NCBI GenBank assembly: GCA_965243265.1
Contig: CBDEUL010000011.1
Location: forward strand, 1 to 64,000
Direction of reading: 5' to 3'
DNA from: Flavicella sp965243265
GTDB lineage: Bacteria > Bacteroidota > Bacteroidia > Flavobacteriales > Flavobacteriaceae
Length of the DNA stretch: 64,000 nt
Shown: in pieces, positions 24,870-33,631 of the stretch
Position numbering within the stretch: position 1 is the first letter of the stretch
How the letters are laid out: every line of letters begins with the position of its first letter
The notes under the pieces: model-generated
Told to the model about the DNA's origin: nothing
What the model saw: only the letters and a program-made list of their open reading frames with translations
The model's database searches: none
Program-made: the position numbers and the translations under genes

Positions 24870-25655
24870 ATGAAATCTTCATATTTGCAGCTGAGTAAAA
24901 ATATCCTTTACATATTTTTAAGCACCTTGCTTCTCACCTCTTTCAATGGCTTTTCTCAAGCTCCAGCAGACTTAAAGAAAACAATTGAAAAAGCAGAACA
25001 AAAACTCCGAGGTAAAAGCTCTATTGCCGAACTTATCATTACAACGGTACGCCCAAAATACCAACGAGAGATGCAAATGAAAATCTGGAATCAAGGAGAT
25101 GATTACAGCTTGATGTATATTACTTCACCTGCAAGAGACAGAGGAACAACTTATTTAAAAAGAATCAAAGAAATTTGGTACTACCTTCCTTCTATAGAAC
25201 GAAATATAAAAATGCCGCCTTCTATGATGAGTCAAAGTTGGATGGGAACCGATATAAGTAATGATGATTTGGTAAAGAAAACATCTTTAGCAAATGACTT
25301 CACGCCAACCTTTATAGAAACCGAAAAAATAGACGGTTTAGATTGCTACCACATTTCTTTAATTCCTCTTGAAAACTCAGAAGTTATCTGGGGAAAAATA
25401 GAAATTTGGATTGATGTAAAAAACCACATTACTATGAAACAAACTTCGTTTGATGAAGACATGGAACTGGTAAACACCATGCAATCATTTAATGTAAAAG
25501 AAATGGGAGGCGAAATTATTGCTACAGAAATGGAATTTTTTCCTGCCGATCATCCAGAGCAAAAAACAACAATGAAATACGTTTCTATTAAATTTGATGT
25601 AAAAATACCTCCACAGTATTTTACAACACAATACATGACACGTATCAAAGCATAA
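24870..25655 (+). CDS. LolA-like outer membrane lipoprotein-sorting protein
   Basis: A 261-aa exported protein with a signal peptide (around LSTLLLTSFNGFSQA). Its mature part has the LolA/LolB-type half-barrel seen in proteins annotated as outer membrane lipoprotein-sorting protein. Characteristic stretches are YQREMQMKIWNQGDDYSLMY, RDRGTTYLKR, EIWYYLPSIERNIKM and MMSQSWMGTDISNDDLVK. These proteins carry a lipid or lipid-modified substrate through the periplasm. It heads an operon with two ABC permeases, an ATPase and an outer-membrane protein. Only 3 bp separate it from the next ATG. Confidence 0.88.
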   Translation: MKSSYLQLSKNILYIFLSTLLLTSFNGFSQAPADLKKTIEKAEQKLRGKSSIAELIITTVRPKYQREMQMKIWNQGDDYSLMYITSPARDRGTTYLKRIKEIWYYLPSIERNIKMPPSMMSQSWMGTDISNDDLVKKTSLANDFTPTFIETEKIDGLDCYHISLIPLENSEVIWGKIEIWIDVKNHITMKQTSFDEDMELVNTMQSFNVKEMGGEIIATEMEFFPADHPEQKTTMKYVSIKFDVKIPPQYFTTQYMTRIKA

Positions 25656-25658
25656 AAC

Positions 25659-26883
25659 ATGAAAAAAACAATTTCTTAGTCTTGCTTGGCGAAACATTTG
25701 GCGCAATAAACGAAGAGCTATCATTACAATAGCCTCTATTGTTATTTCTCTATTTTTTGCACTTTTTATGAGGCAAATGCAAAACTGGACATATGAGTTC
25801 AATACAAGAAGTACCGTATCTCCACTTACGGGATATATCCAAATAACAGATTCTACCTATGTTAACGAAGAAATACTAGACAACACCTTAGAAATTGACC
25901 AAATCCCTTTGAACAAAATAAAAGATATCAAAGGTGTTTCTAGCGTACATAAAAGGTTTCAAACAGGTGCTTTACTATCTACAGGTATCAAATCAAAATT
26001 TGCAGGTGTTTTAGGTATTCAGCCTTCTAAAGACAGTGATATTTTAAAATTAAAAAATAAACTCAGAAAAGGAAGCTTACTTACAGATGAAGATACAGGC
26101 ATTTTAATTACCGAAAAAATGGCTCAATATTACAAAGTTTCTGTTGGCGATTCATTGATACTTATCGGACAAGGGTACCAAGGAATGAATGCTGCCGCTA
26201 TACTTCCTGTAAAAGGAATTGTTTACTTTTCTGCGGGCGATATGGCAAACATGGTTTTTATGTCTTTAAAACAAGCTCAAAACATCTTTGTAGCCCCAGA
26301 CAGGTTTACACATTGCCTAATTAATATAGAACAAGGAAAGAACCTTAACAGTATAAAAAATAAAGTAAGCTCTATAATTACGGATCCTACTTTGAAAATA
26401 AGAACCTGGGAAGAAGTTTTACCTGGTTTAAAACAAGGCTTAGAAATAGACTCCAATTCTGGACTGCTCATTTCTGGTATTTTATATATGATTGTCGGCT
26501 TTGGAATATTTGGTACCATTGTTATGTTATACAATGAACGAAAATTTGAATTTGGTGTTTTAACCGCTATCGGAATGCCTTTCAAAACTCTCTTAATTAC
26601 AACCCTTACAGAACTTGGTATTTTAACAAGTATTGGTATTGTACTCGGAAACTTATTTGTATTTCCTTTTGTATACCACCTTTACAAAAATCCTATTCAA
26701 TTGCAAGGAGAAACTGCCAAAGCAATGATAGACCAAGGTTTTGAACCTTATGTAGGTACTGGAATTTTTGCAGATGTGTTTATTATGAATTCACTTGTTC
26801 TCTTTATAATAGCCGCCTGTGTTTCATCCTACATAGTTCTAAAATTAATCAACCTAAACGCCTTAAAGGCAATGAGACAATAA
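25659..26883 (+). CDS. ABC transporter permease (FtsX/MacB type), A7 frameshift at start
   Basis: An FtsX/MacB-like permease. The ATG at 25659 is followed by seven A (25662-25668) and then a stop (MKKTIS*). With six A the frame reads MKKQFLSLAWRNIWRNKRRA, the standard N-terminus and first membrane helix. An open frame can start only at ATG 25768, which would lose that helix. The rest is intact: periplasmic MacB-core domain, then three helices including GILYMIVGFGIFGTIVMLYNE and the C-terminal LNALKAMRQ. It pairs with the next permease. It is expressed only if the A-tract slips or the base count is wrong. Confidence 0.8.
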
Positions 26884-26887
26884 CACT

Positions 26888-28105
26888 ATGAATACTATCT
26901 TAAAAATAGCTTGGAGAAATTGTTGGAGAAACTCATTACGTTCACTTATTGTTATCGGAGCTATAGCGCTGGGAATTTGGAGTTCTATCTTTTTAATGGG
27001 ATTTTCTAACGGTTTGGTACAACAAAAGGTTGATAAAATGATTGATCTACAAATAGGAGAAATTCAAATACATGCTTCAACCTACGACATTGATAATGAT
27101 ATCAGCAACACCATTCCAAACTTACAGGAACTTGAAAAAGACCTTTCAAAAAACACCGATATCTTGGCCTACTCCAAACGCTTTATTACCGAAGCCTCAG
27201 GGCTGAGTCCACATGGACAAAAAGGATTCAAACTAATTGGTATAAATCCACAAAATGAAATAAAAGCCATCAACTTAGCTTCTAGAATTCAGGAAGGAAC
27301 TTTTTTAGAAAGTAAACTCTCCTACCCTATAGTTATTGGAAAAGAACTGGCTAAAAAACTACACTTAAAACTGAACTCAAAATTACAGGTTAATTTTACG
27401 AATATAGATACTACACAAATTTCAAAAACCTTTAAAGTATGTGGTATTTACAGTGCTGGAGATAAAAATTTTGATAATTATAATGTATTTGTTCCCTTAA
27501 GTAAAATAGAAAAATTAACAGGAACAACAGGTATACATGAAATTATTATAAAATCTAAAAACAACAATCAATTACAAAATATCAAAAATAAAATAGCTCA
27601 AAAACACACTGCTATACTAACCCAAACATGGCAAGAACGGTATCCAGAAATTGCCTATGGAATAGAAATGGCAGACACATCTATGTACATCTTAATGGCC
27701 ATTATTATTACAGCATTGTTATTCGGAATTGTAAATACTTTGGTAATGTCTATCTTAGAAAGAAAACGAGAATTGGGCGTTTTAATGTCTATTGGTATGA
27801 CCAAAGGGAAAGTACAATTAATGATTGTTTTTGAATCTTTAATTTATGGTATTATTGGAGGACCTATAGGCGTTTTGTTAGGCTACCTAACCATTCTCTA
27901 TTTTAATCATTTTGGTTTTGACCTTTCTGCCTTCGGAAAAGGAATGGAAACCTTTGGTTACGACCCTATAATTTACTTTAGCATAGAAACAAAATATTAT
28001 TTCATCTATACAATTGCTATTCTCTTAGCCACTTTTCTAGGAGGCTTTTACCCTAGCAGAATTGCTACAAAGGCAAATCCTATTGAAGCCATAAGAGCTA
28101 TCTAA
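26888..28105 (+). CDS. ABC transporter permease (FtsX/MacB type)
   Basis: A 405-aa permease with the four-helix FtsX topology: the N-terminal helix follows ILKIAWRNCWRNSLRSLIV, a large periplasmic domain of ~220 residues follows, and three C-terminal helices include SMYILMAIIITALLFGIVNT and MSILERKRELGVLMSIGMTK, the coupling-helix region. The end PSRIATKANPIEAIRAI is typical of LolC/MacB-like proteins. It begins 4 bp after the first permease and probably forms a heterodimer with it, driven by the downstream ATPase. Confidence 0.92.
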   Translation: MNTILKIAWRNCWRNSLRSLIVIGAIALGIWSSIFLMGFSNGLVQQKVDKMIDLQIGEIQIHASTYDIDNDISNTIPNLQELEKDLSKNTDILAYSKRFITEASGLSPHGQKGFKLIGINPQNEIKAINLASRIQEGTFLESKLSYPIVIGKELAKKLHLKLNSKLQVNFTNIDTTQISKTFKVCGIYSAGDKNFDNYNVFVPLSKIEKLTGTTGIHEIIIKSKNNNQLQNIKNKIAQKHTAILTQTWQERYPEIAYGIEMADTSMYILMAIIITALLFGIVNTLVMSILERKRELGVLMSIGMTKGKVQLMIVFESLIYGIIGGPIGVLLGYLTILYFNHFGFDLSAFGKGMETFGYDPIIYFSIETKYYFIYTIAILLATFLGGFYPSRIATKANPIEAIRAI

Positions 28106-28119
28106 AATCTACAAGTATT

Positions 28120-28806
28120 ATGAAAAACGTTATAGAAACAAACAACATTGTAAAAACCTTTGGTGAAGGCGATCTAGAAATTAAAGCCCTTAACAATGTC
28201 AATATAAAAATTAAAAAAGGGGAATTCACCGCTCTTGTAGGCCCTTCTGGGTCTGGAAAAACAACACTTTTAAATATGATTGGTGGTTTGGATACACCTA
28301 ATTCAGGAAATGTAATTCTAAACGGTCAAAACATTTTAGAATTAAAGAAAAGTGAAATGACAGACTTTCGACAAAAAAATATCGGTTTTGTTTTTCAAGC
28401 CTACAATCTAATTCCTGTACTTTCTGCCTATGAAAATGCTGAATTTATCATGCTACTCCAAGGCATTCCTACTGATATTCGTAAAAAGCGAGTATATACA
28501 CTTTTAGAGGAAGTAGGTTTAAAAGGAAAAGAAAACAACAAACCTGGAGAATTGTCTGGAGGACAACAACAACGTGTAGCCGTTGTAAGAGCACTTGCTG
28601 CACAGCCTGCTTATATTTTGGCTGATGAGCCAACTGCTAATTTAGATAGCAAGTCTACAGAAGACTTATTGGATTTAATGTACCGCTTAAATCAAGAAGA
28701 AAATATGACTTTTGTTTTCTCTACACACGACCAACGTGTTATCAATAGAGCTAAAAGAATTATTTATTTAGATGATGGAAAAATTATAAAAGATGAAATA
28801 CGTTAA
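28120..28806 (+). CDS. ABC transporter ATP-binding protein (LolD/MacB type)
   Basis: A 228-aa ATPase of the LolD/FtsE/MacB class. Walker A GPSGSGKTT (~41-49), Q-loop FVFQAYNLIP, signature LSGGQQQR, Walker B YILADEPTANLD and the H-loop STHD are all present. It powers the two upstream FtsX-type permeases. Its 3' end overlaps the start of the outer-membrane protein gene by 14 bp, which supports translational coupling. Confidence 0.95.
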   Translation: MKNVIETNNIVKTFGEGDLEIKALNNVNIKIKKGEFTALVGPSGSGKTTLLNMIGGLDTPNSGNVILNGQNILELKKSEMTDFRQKNIGFVFQAYNLIPVLSAYENAEFIMLLQGIPTDIRKKRVYTLLEEVGLKGKENNKPGELSGGQQQRVAVVRALAAQPAYILADEPTANLDSKSTEDLLDLMYRLNQEENMTFVFSTHDQRVINRAKRIIYLDDGKIIKDEIR

Positions 28807-29941
28807 AATAACCATCATTTTTTTTATTTCCTGTATGTCTTTTAAGAGTACAGCGCAAGAATCCTACTCAAACTTTTCAGGATATGTAAAGTTTATGCAA
28901 ACACTTGCTTTTACACAGGATAATGAATTACTTATTGACAACCTTGTACACAACCGCCTCAACTATTCTTATGAAACTGGACAAGGTTCTAAATTTGTTG
29001 CACAAGTTAGAAACAGAGCTTTTTATGGAGCCTCTGTAAAAAACATACCCAATTACGGAAGTTCTGTTACTCAATACGATGGTGTACTGCCACTAGAATT
29101 CAAAATTATAGATAATCAAAATATTGTTGTCAATAGTATTATTGATAGAATGTACTACCAATATGCAAATGACAAAACCCAATTTATTGTGGGGAGACAA
29201 AGAATTAATTGGGGTATAAACACCTCTTGGAATCCGAATGACTTATTCAACAGTTATAGTATTTATGACTTTGATTATGAAGAACGTGAAGGCTCTGATG
29301 CTATTCGTGTTAAGTTTTTCCCCAACTACATGTCTTCTATTGATGTTGCCTATAAATTTACAGGCAATTGGAAAAATGACGTAGTAGCTGGTATGTACAA
29401 ATTCAACAAATGGAACTACGATCTCCAAATGCTCATTGGTAAATTTCAAGAAAAAATAGCCTTAGGTACAGGTTGGGCAGGCAATCTAAAATCTTTAGGA
29501 TTCAAAGGAGAACTTACCTACTTTCAACCTTATAATTTTACAGATACAGCCAACCTTAGTACATCCACAAGCTTAGAATACTCACTTAAAAACGGTACTT
29601 TTTTATCTGCTGCTTATTTATTCAATTCATCAGGAACGAACGATCTTATAAATCCGAATACTGCTATTTTTGAAGTTCCAAATGCAGAATATCTAATGCC
29701 TGCAAAACACAATACAATGTTGAATGCTACTTATATGGTTACCCCTATCTTAAACACTTCTTTAGGGGCATTGTACAGTTTTGGTGTAAACAACCTTACA
29801 CTATTCCCGACCCTTAGTTTGAGTCTAAAAACAAACTTAGATTTGGATTTATTTGGTCAATTCTTTTGGCAAGAACTAGAAGATGCCCCTTTTCAAAATA
29901 TTGGAAATGGTATTTTCTGGAGGTTAAAATCTAACTTTTAA
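28793..29941 (+). CDS. Outer-membrane beta-barrel protein of the ABC/LolA operon
   Basis: A 382-aa protein with a signal peptide (KYVKITIIFFISCMSFKSTAQ) and a strand-rich mature part with many Tyr/Phe/Asn, e.g. LNYSYETGQGSKFVAQVRNR, TQFIVGRQRINWG and the final NGIFWRLKSNF ending in Phe, as outer-membrane barrels do. The RINWG-NPNDLFN segment resembles DUF1302-like porins that accompany LolA-like/DUF1329 and RND genes elsewhere. As the last gene of the operon it may be the outer-membrane acceptor or exit. The assignment is inferred. Confidence 0.75.
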   Translation: MKYVKITIIFFISCMSFKSTAQESYSNFSGYVKFMQTLAFTQDNELLIDNLVHNRLNYSYETGQGSKFVAQVRNRAFYGASVKNIPNYGSSVTQYDGVLPLEFKIIDNQNIVVNSIIDRMYYQYANDKTQFIVGRQRINWGINTSWNPNDLFNSYSIYDFDYEEREGSDAIRVKFFPNYMSSIDVAYKFTGNWKNDVVAGMYKFNKWNYDLQMLIGKFQEKIALGTGWAGNLKSLGFKGELTYFQPYNFTDTANLSTSTSLEYSLKNGTFLSAAYLFNSSGTNDLINPNTAIFEVPNAEYLMPAKHNTMLNATYMVTPILNTSLGALYSFGVNNLTLFPTLSLSLKTNLDLDLFGQFFWQELEDAPFQNIGNGIFWRLKSNF

Positions 29942-30017
29942 ATAATAAACTTAATTTCAATAAAAAGTCACATTATAAAGAGTAATTTTGTATCCTTTAT
30001 AATACCATATACAACTC

Positions 30018-30614
30018 ATGAGCATACTAACCGAATTACAAACGAGAAGCGAATCTAAATGTGAACTTTGCGGTTCAAATAAAAACTTAAATGTATACCA
30101 AGTAAAACCTGTTGACATTGGAGGGATTGATGAAAGTTTATTAGCCTGTTCTACTTGTAGCGAACAAATTGACAATCCAGAAACTACCGATCCAAACCAC
30201 TGGAGGTGTTTAAATGATAGTATGTGGAGTGAATTTGACTCAGTAAAAGTAATTGCCTGGAGAATGCTTAATCGTTTAAAAAATGAAGGTTGGCCAAAAG
30301 ACCTACTAGATATGTTATATTTAGATGAAGAAACTGAAAAATGGGCAGCTATTACAGGTGAAGGGCTTAGTGAAGATGAAAAAATAATTCACAAAGATTG
30401 TAATGGAGCTTTATTAATTGCAGGAGATACTATTACACTTACCAAAGATTTAGATGTAAAAGGAGGTGGTAACTTTACTGCAAAACGAGGTACTGCTGTT
30501 AGAAATATTTCTTTAGTACATGACAATGCTGGACAAATAGAAGGTCGTGTCAATGGAGTACATATTGTTATACTAACAAAATTTGTAAAAAAATCTTTCC
30601 CTAAAGAAAGTTAG
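30018..30614 (+). CDS. PhnA/YjdM-like zinc-ribbon protein
   Basis: A 198-aa protein with an N-terminal zinc ribbon (CELCGSNKNL ... LACSTCSEQI) and a C-terminal PhnA domain: IHKDCNGALLIAGDTITLTK, LDVKGGGNFTAKRGTAVRNI and GRVNGVHIVILTKFVKKS. E. coli PhnA/YjdM was once named for alkylphosphonate use, but the role is not established. It is monocistronic, with TAATTTTG at 29983-29990 as a possible -7 element and a terminator after it. Confidence 0.88.
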   Translation: MSILTELQTRSESKCELCGSNKNLNVYQVKPVDIGGIDESLLACSTCSEQIDNPETTDPNHWRCLNDSMWSEFDSVKVIAWRMLNRLKNEGWPKDLLDMLYLDEETEKWAAITGEGLSEDEKIIHKDCNGALLIAGDTITLTKDLDVKGGGNFTAKRGTAVRNISLVHDNAGQIEGRVNGVHIVILTKFVKKSFPKES

Positions 30615-30639
30615 ACTTCTCTCCTACTTTACACAATAC

Positions 30640-30675
30640 AAAAAAGCTCTATAAATTATTATAGAGCTTTTTTGT
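30640..30675. terminator. Shared bidirectional terminator
   Basis: AAAAAAGCTCTATAA pairs with TTATAGAGCTTTTTT between the convergent phnA-like gene and pssA, so it can serve both. Confidence 0.9.
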
Positions 30676-30688
30676 ATTATAAATCTTC

Positions 30689-31411
30689 TTACTTTTTATA
30701 CTGCAAAACAGAAAGTAAAACATAAAACAGTATGATAATAGGAATTGAAATGTAACCTAAGAATACAATCATTAAAAATGAACTTCCTAAAAACACATAA
30801 CGGAATCCGTTTTCTTTCCATGAGTAGTTCTTAAATTTTAATGCAAACAAAGGAATCGGTGCATTTAATAAATAGGTAGATAGTACAGTTACAAATAACA
30901 ACACATATATATTTTGAAATGCGTTTACAAAAACCGCTTGTTCACTATACTGTACAATCAACGGTATAGAAAGAATTAACAAAGCATTTGCGGGTGTTGG
31001 AAGTCCTATAAATGAACTTGACTGACGTGTATCTATGTTAAAATTTGCCAGCCTATATGCCGAAGAAAGTGTTACTAAAAACCCTAAAAATGGAATCCAA
31101 ACAAAAGAATCCCCATTAAAAATAGTTGCAATATCCATAGCTGGGTCTATAGCTTTCAGTAATAATTGAAAAAGAACAATTCCAGGTACCAAACCAGAAG
31201 TTACCATATCTGCTAAAGAATCTAACTGCTTCCCCAGCTCTCCTTGAACACCTAGTAGTCTTGCTGCAAAACCATCAAAAAAGTCAAATAAAATTCCCAA
31301 AACCACAAATAATGCTGCACCGTCTAAAACACCGTAAGCAGCGCAAAAAACAGCAATGATACCACTTAACAGGTTTAATAAAGTAATTGCATTAGGAATA
31401 TGCTTTTTCAT
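30689..31411 (-). CDS. pssA: CDP-diacylglycerol--serine O-phosphatidyltransferase
   Basis: A 240-aa membrane enzyme that makes phosphatidylserine, the precursor of phosphatidylethanolamine. The CDP-alcohol phosphatidyltransferase motif D-G-x2-A-R-x8-G-x3-D-x3-D is seen in DFFDGFAARLLGVQGELGKQ followed by LDSLADMVTSG. Several hydrophobic helices follow. The N-terminus MKKHIPNAITLLNLLSG is standard for the family. It is divergent from the YheT-type hydrolase gene. Confidence 0.94.
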   Translation of the reverse strand: MKKHIPNAITLLNLLSGIIAVFCAAYGVLDGAALFVVLGILFDFFDGFAARLLGVQGELGKQLDSLADMVTSGLVPGIVLFQLLLKAIDPAMDIATIFNGDSFVWIPFLGFLVTLSSAYRLANFNIDTRQSSSFIGLPTPANALLILSIPLIVQYSEQAVFVNAFQNIYVLLFVTVLSTYLLNAPIPLFALKFKNYSWKENGFRYVFLGSSFLMIVFLGYISIPIIILFYVLLSVLQYKK

Positions 31412-31506
31412 ATCTAAAATTATTTATTTTTTGTAAAAATAAGAAAATACAACTTGGAAGTGCCATTCCAATTATATTTTTAATCTTTGCATTTCAGAAC
31501 TTTTTT

Positions 31507-32481
31507 ATGCCTATTACAACCTCAGATTTTAAAACTTCTTTTCCTTTTACAAACAAACATATAAGTACTGTTTACAGAACTTTATTTACCAATCCTAAAG
31601 TTTTCTTTACTAGAAAAAGAGTTCTAACAAAGGATGATGATTTTATAGATTTAGACTTTTCTCTAATAAACTCAAAAAACTGCGTTTTACTTATACATGG
31701 CTTAGAGGGAAGCTCCAACTCTAAATATATTTTATCTACAACCCTAGAACTTAATAAGGCGAACTTAGATGTTATTGTCTTTAATTTAAGAGGGTGCTCT
31801 GGAACAATAAACAAACAATTGAGAACCTACCACAGTGGTGAAATCAATGATTTAGAATTTGTAATTAATTTTCTATCTACAAACTACTCATATAGCAAAC
31901 TAGGAATCATAGGTTTTAGTTTAGGAGGAAATATGACCTTAAAGTTTTTAGGAGAACAACTCAATCATAAATATCCTTTTTTAAAATGTGCTATGGCAGT
32001 ATCTCCTCCTTGTGATTTAAAAGGGTCTTCAATAGAACTTGCAAAAAAAAGCAATCAACTCTATATGAAACGCTTTTTAAAAACACTCATATCTAAAGCC
32101 TTACACAAAGCTCAATTATATCCTGAACAACAACTAAATATAGCTGAGATTAAAAACTCAAAATCATTTCTTGATTTTGATAACTTATTTACAGCACCTG
32201 TATTTGGTTTTTTAAATGCTGAAGATTATTGGAAAAGAGCAAGCTCTTTATCGAGCCTCAATAAAATAACGCTCCCTACTTATTTATTAACAGCTCAAGA
32301 CGATCCTTTTTTATCTGACAGTTGCTATCCTTTAAAAGCTGCTAAAGAAAATAAATTCTTAACCCTAGAGCTTACAAAATTTGGAGGACACATGGGATTT
32401 ACACAGTCATTTATTCCTAGAAAAAACAAGTGGTTGGAAAGAAAAATTATACATTTTATGGCAAATAACTTAGACGAATAG
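31507..32481 (+). CDS. YheT-type alpha/beta hydrolase
   Basis: A 324-aa alpha/beta hydrolase of the YheT/EMB8-like group. The oxyanion segment is LLIHGLEGSSNSKYI. The nucleophile elbow is GFSLGGN (Ser in G-x-S-x-G). The Asp is probably in TAQDDPFL and the catalytic His in GGHMGF. The substrate is unknown. It is divergent from pssA, and 52 bp separate it from the PorV-like gene. Confidence 0.9.
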   Translation: MPITTSDFKTSFPFTNKHISTVYRTLFTNPKVFFTRKRVLTKDDDFIDLDFSLINSKNCVLLIHGLEGSSNSKYILSTTLELNKANLDVIVFNLRGCSGTINKQLRTYHSGEINDLEFVINFLSTNYSYSKLGIIGFSLGGNMTLKFLGEQLNHKYPFLKCAMAVSPPCDLKGSSIELAKKSNQLYMKRFLKTLISKALHKAQLYPEQQLNIAEIKNSKSFLDFDNLFTAPVFGFLNAEDYWKRASSLSSLNKITLPTYLLTAQDDPFLSDSCYPLKAAKENKFLTLELTKFGGHMGFTQSFIPRKNKWLERKIIHFMANNLDE

Positions 32482-32533
32482 TAATATATTTGCATCTAAA
32501 CAGTTATAGATACATAACAATCGATTATCACCT

Positions 32534-33631
32534 TTGAAGAAAGTACTTTTTTTCTTTTTTTTAGCTTGTTTCCACCTTGTATTCTCACAAAAAGGCAGGA
32601 AATACTCCAATGAATTTTTAAATATTGGTGTTGATGCTGCTGCTTTGGGTATGAGTAAGTCTGTAACAGCAACATCAAATGATGTAAACTCTATCTATTG
32701 GAACCCTGCTGGTTTGGCAAATGTAAAACACAAACAAGCTGCTTTAATGCATACTTCTCATTTTGCCGGAATTGCAAATTATGACTATGCTGCCTATGCT
32801 TCAACTATTGAAGACAATGATGGTATAGAAGGAAATGAAACTGTATACGCCATTTCTCTTATTAGATTTGGAGTAGATGACATTTTAAATACAACCACGC
32901 TTATAGATGCTAACGGTAATATTGATTATTCTAGAATTAGCTTATTTTCTGCTGTAGATTATGCTTTAAACTTTGCTTTTGCTAAACCAATATATGCTGT
33001 AGATAATTTAAATGTAGGATTTAATGCAAAACTGATAAGGCGTAAAATTGGTGATTTTGCTTCTGCCACAGGTTTAGGACTCGATGCTGGTTTACAATAC
33101 AAATTAAACAGTTGGCAATTTGGTATCATGGTTAGAGACTTAACCACTACATTTAACCTTTGGAAAATAAATGAAGAAGGTTTTGAACTTATAAAAAATG
33201 CCATTCCTGGTGAGAACCAAGAATCTCCAGAAACAATTGAAATAACTTTACCAAAATTACATATAGGTATTGCTAAGAATTTTAAACTAAAAAATAAAGA
33301 TTACGCTCTATTAACAGAAGTTGATTTACACACCCGTTTTGCACAAACAAACGACCTTATCTCTACTACTACAATGAGTATGACCCCTTCTTTAGGACTT
33401 CAACTAGATTATAAAAAATATGTATTTCTAAGAGCAGGTGTTGGAAATTTTCAAAAAATAAAAAAAATTGACCAAAGTGAATCCATTTCATTTCAACCAA
33501 ATGTTGGGCTAGGATTCCACTACCACGGTATTCAAATTGATTATGCTTTGTCTAACATTGCAAGTGTTGGAAATGCGCTGTATTCAAACACCTTTTCTTT
33601 AAAAATAGACTTTAACTATTTCAAAAAATGA
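32534..33631 (+). CDS. PorV/PorQ-family outer-membrane protein
   Basis: A 365-aa FadL-like barrel of the PorV/PorQ family connected with the type IX secretion system of Bacteroidota. The signal peptide is KKVLFFFFLACFHLVFS. The typical start of the mature part is FLNIGVDAAALGMSKSVTA, followed by NDVNSIYWNPAGLA. PorV shuttles and PorQ binds T9SS cargo. Which subgroup this is cannot be told. The start is a TTG at 32534, preceded by TATATTTG at 32485-32492. Its stop overlaps the lnt start in an ATGA arrangement. Confidence 0.85.
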   Translation: MKKVLFFFFLACFHLVFSQKGRKYSNEFLNIGVDAAALGMSKSVTATSNDVNSIYWNPAGLANVKHKQAALMHTSHFAGIANYDYAAYASTIEDNDGIEGNETVYAISLIRFGVDDILNTTTLIDANGNIDYSRISLFSAVDYALNFAFAKPIYAVDNLNVGFNAKLIRRKIGDFASATGLGLDAGLQYKLNSWQFGIMVRDLTTTFNLWKINEEGFELIKNAIPGENQESPETIEITLPKLHIGIAKNFKLKNKDYALLTEVDLHTRFAQTNDLISTTTMSMTPSLGLQLDYKKYVFLRAGVGNFQKIKKIDQSESISFQPNVGLGFHYHGIQIDYALSNIASVGNALYSNTFSLKIDFNYFKK

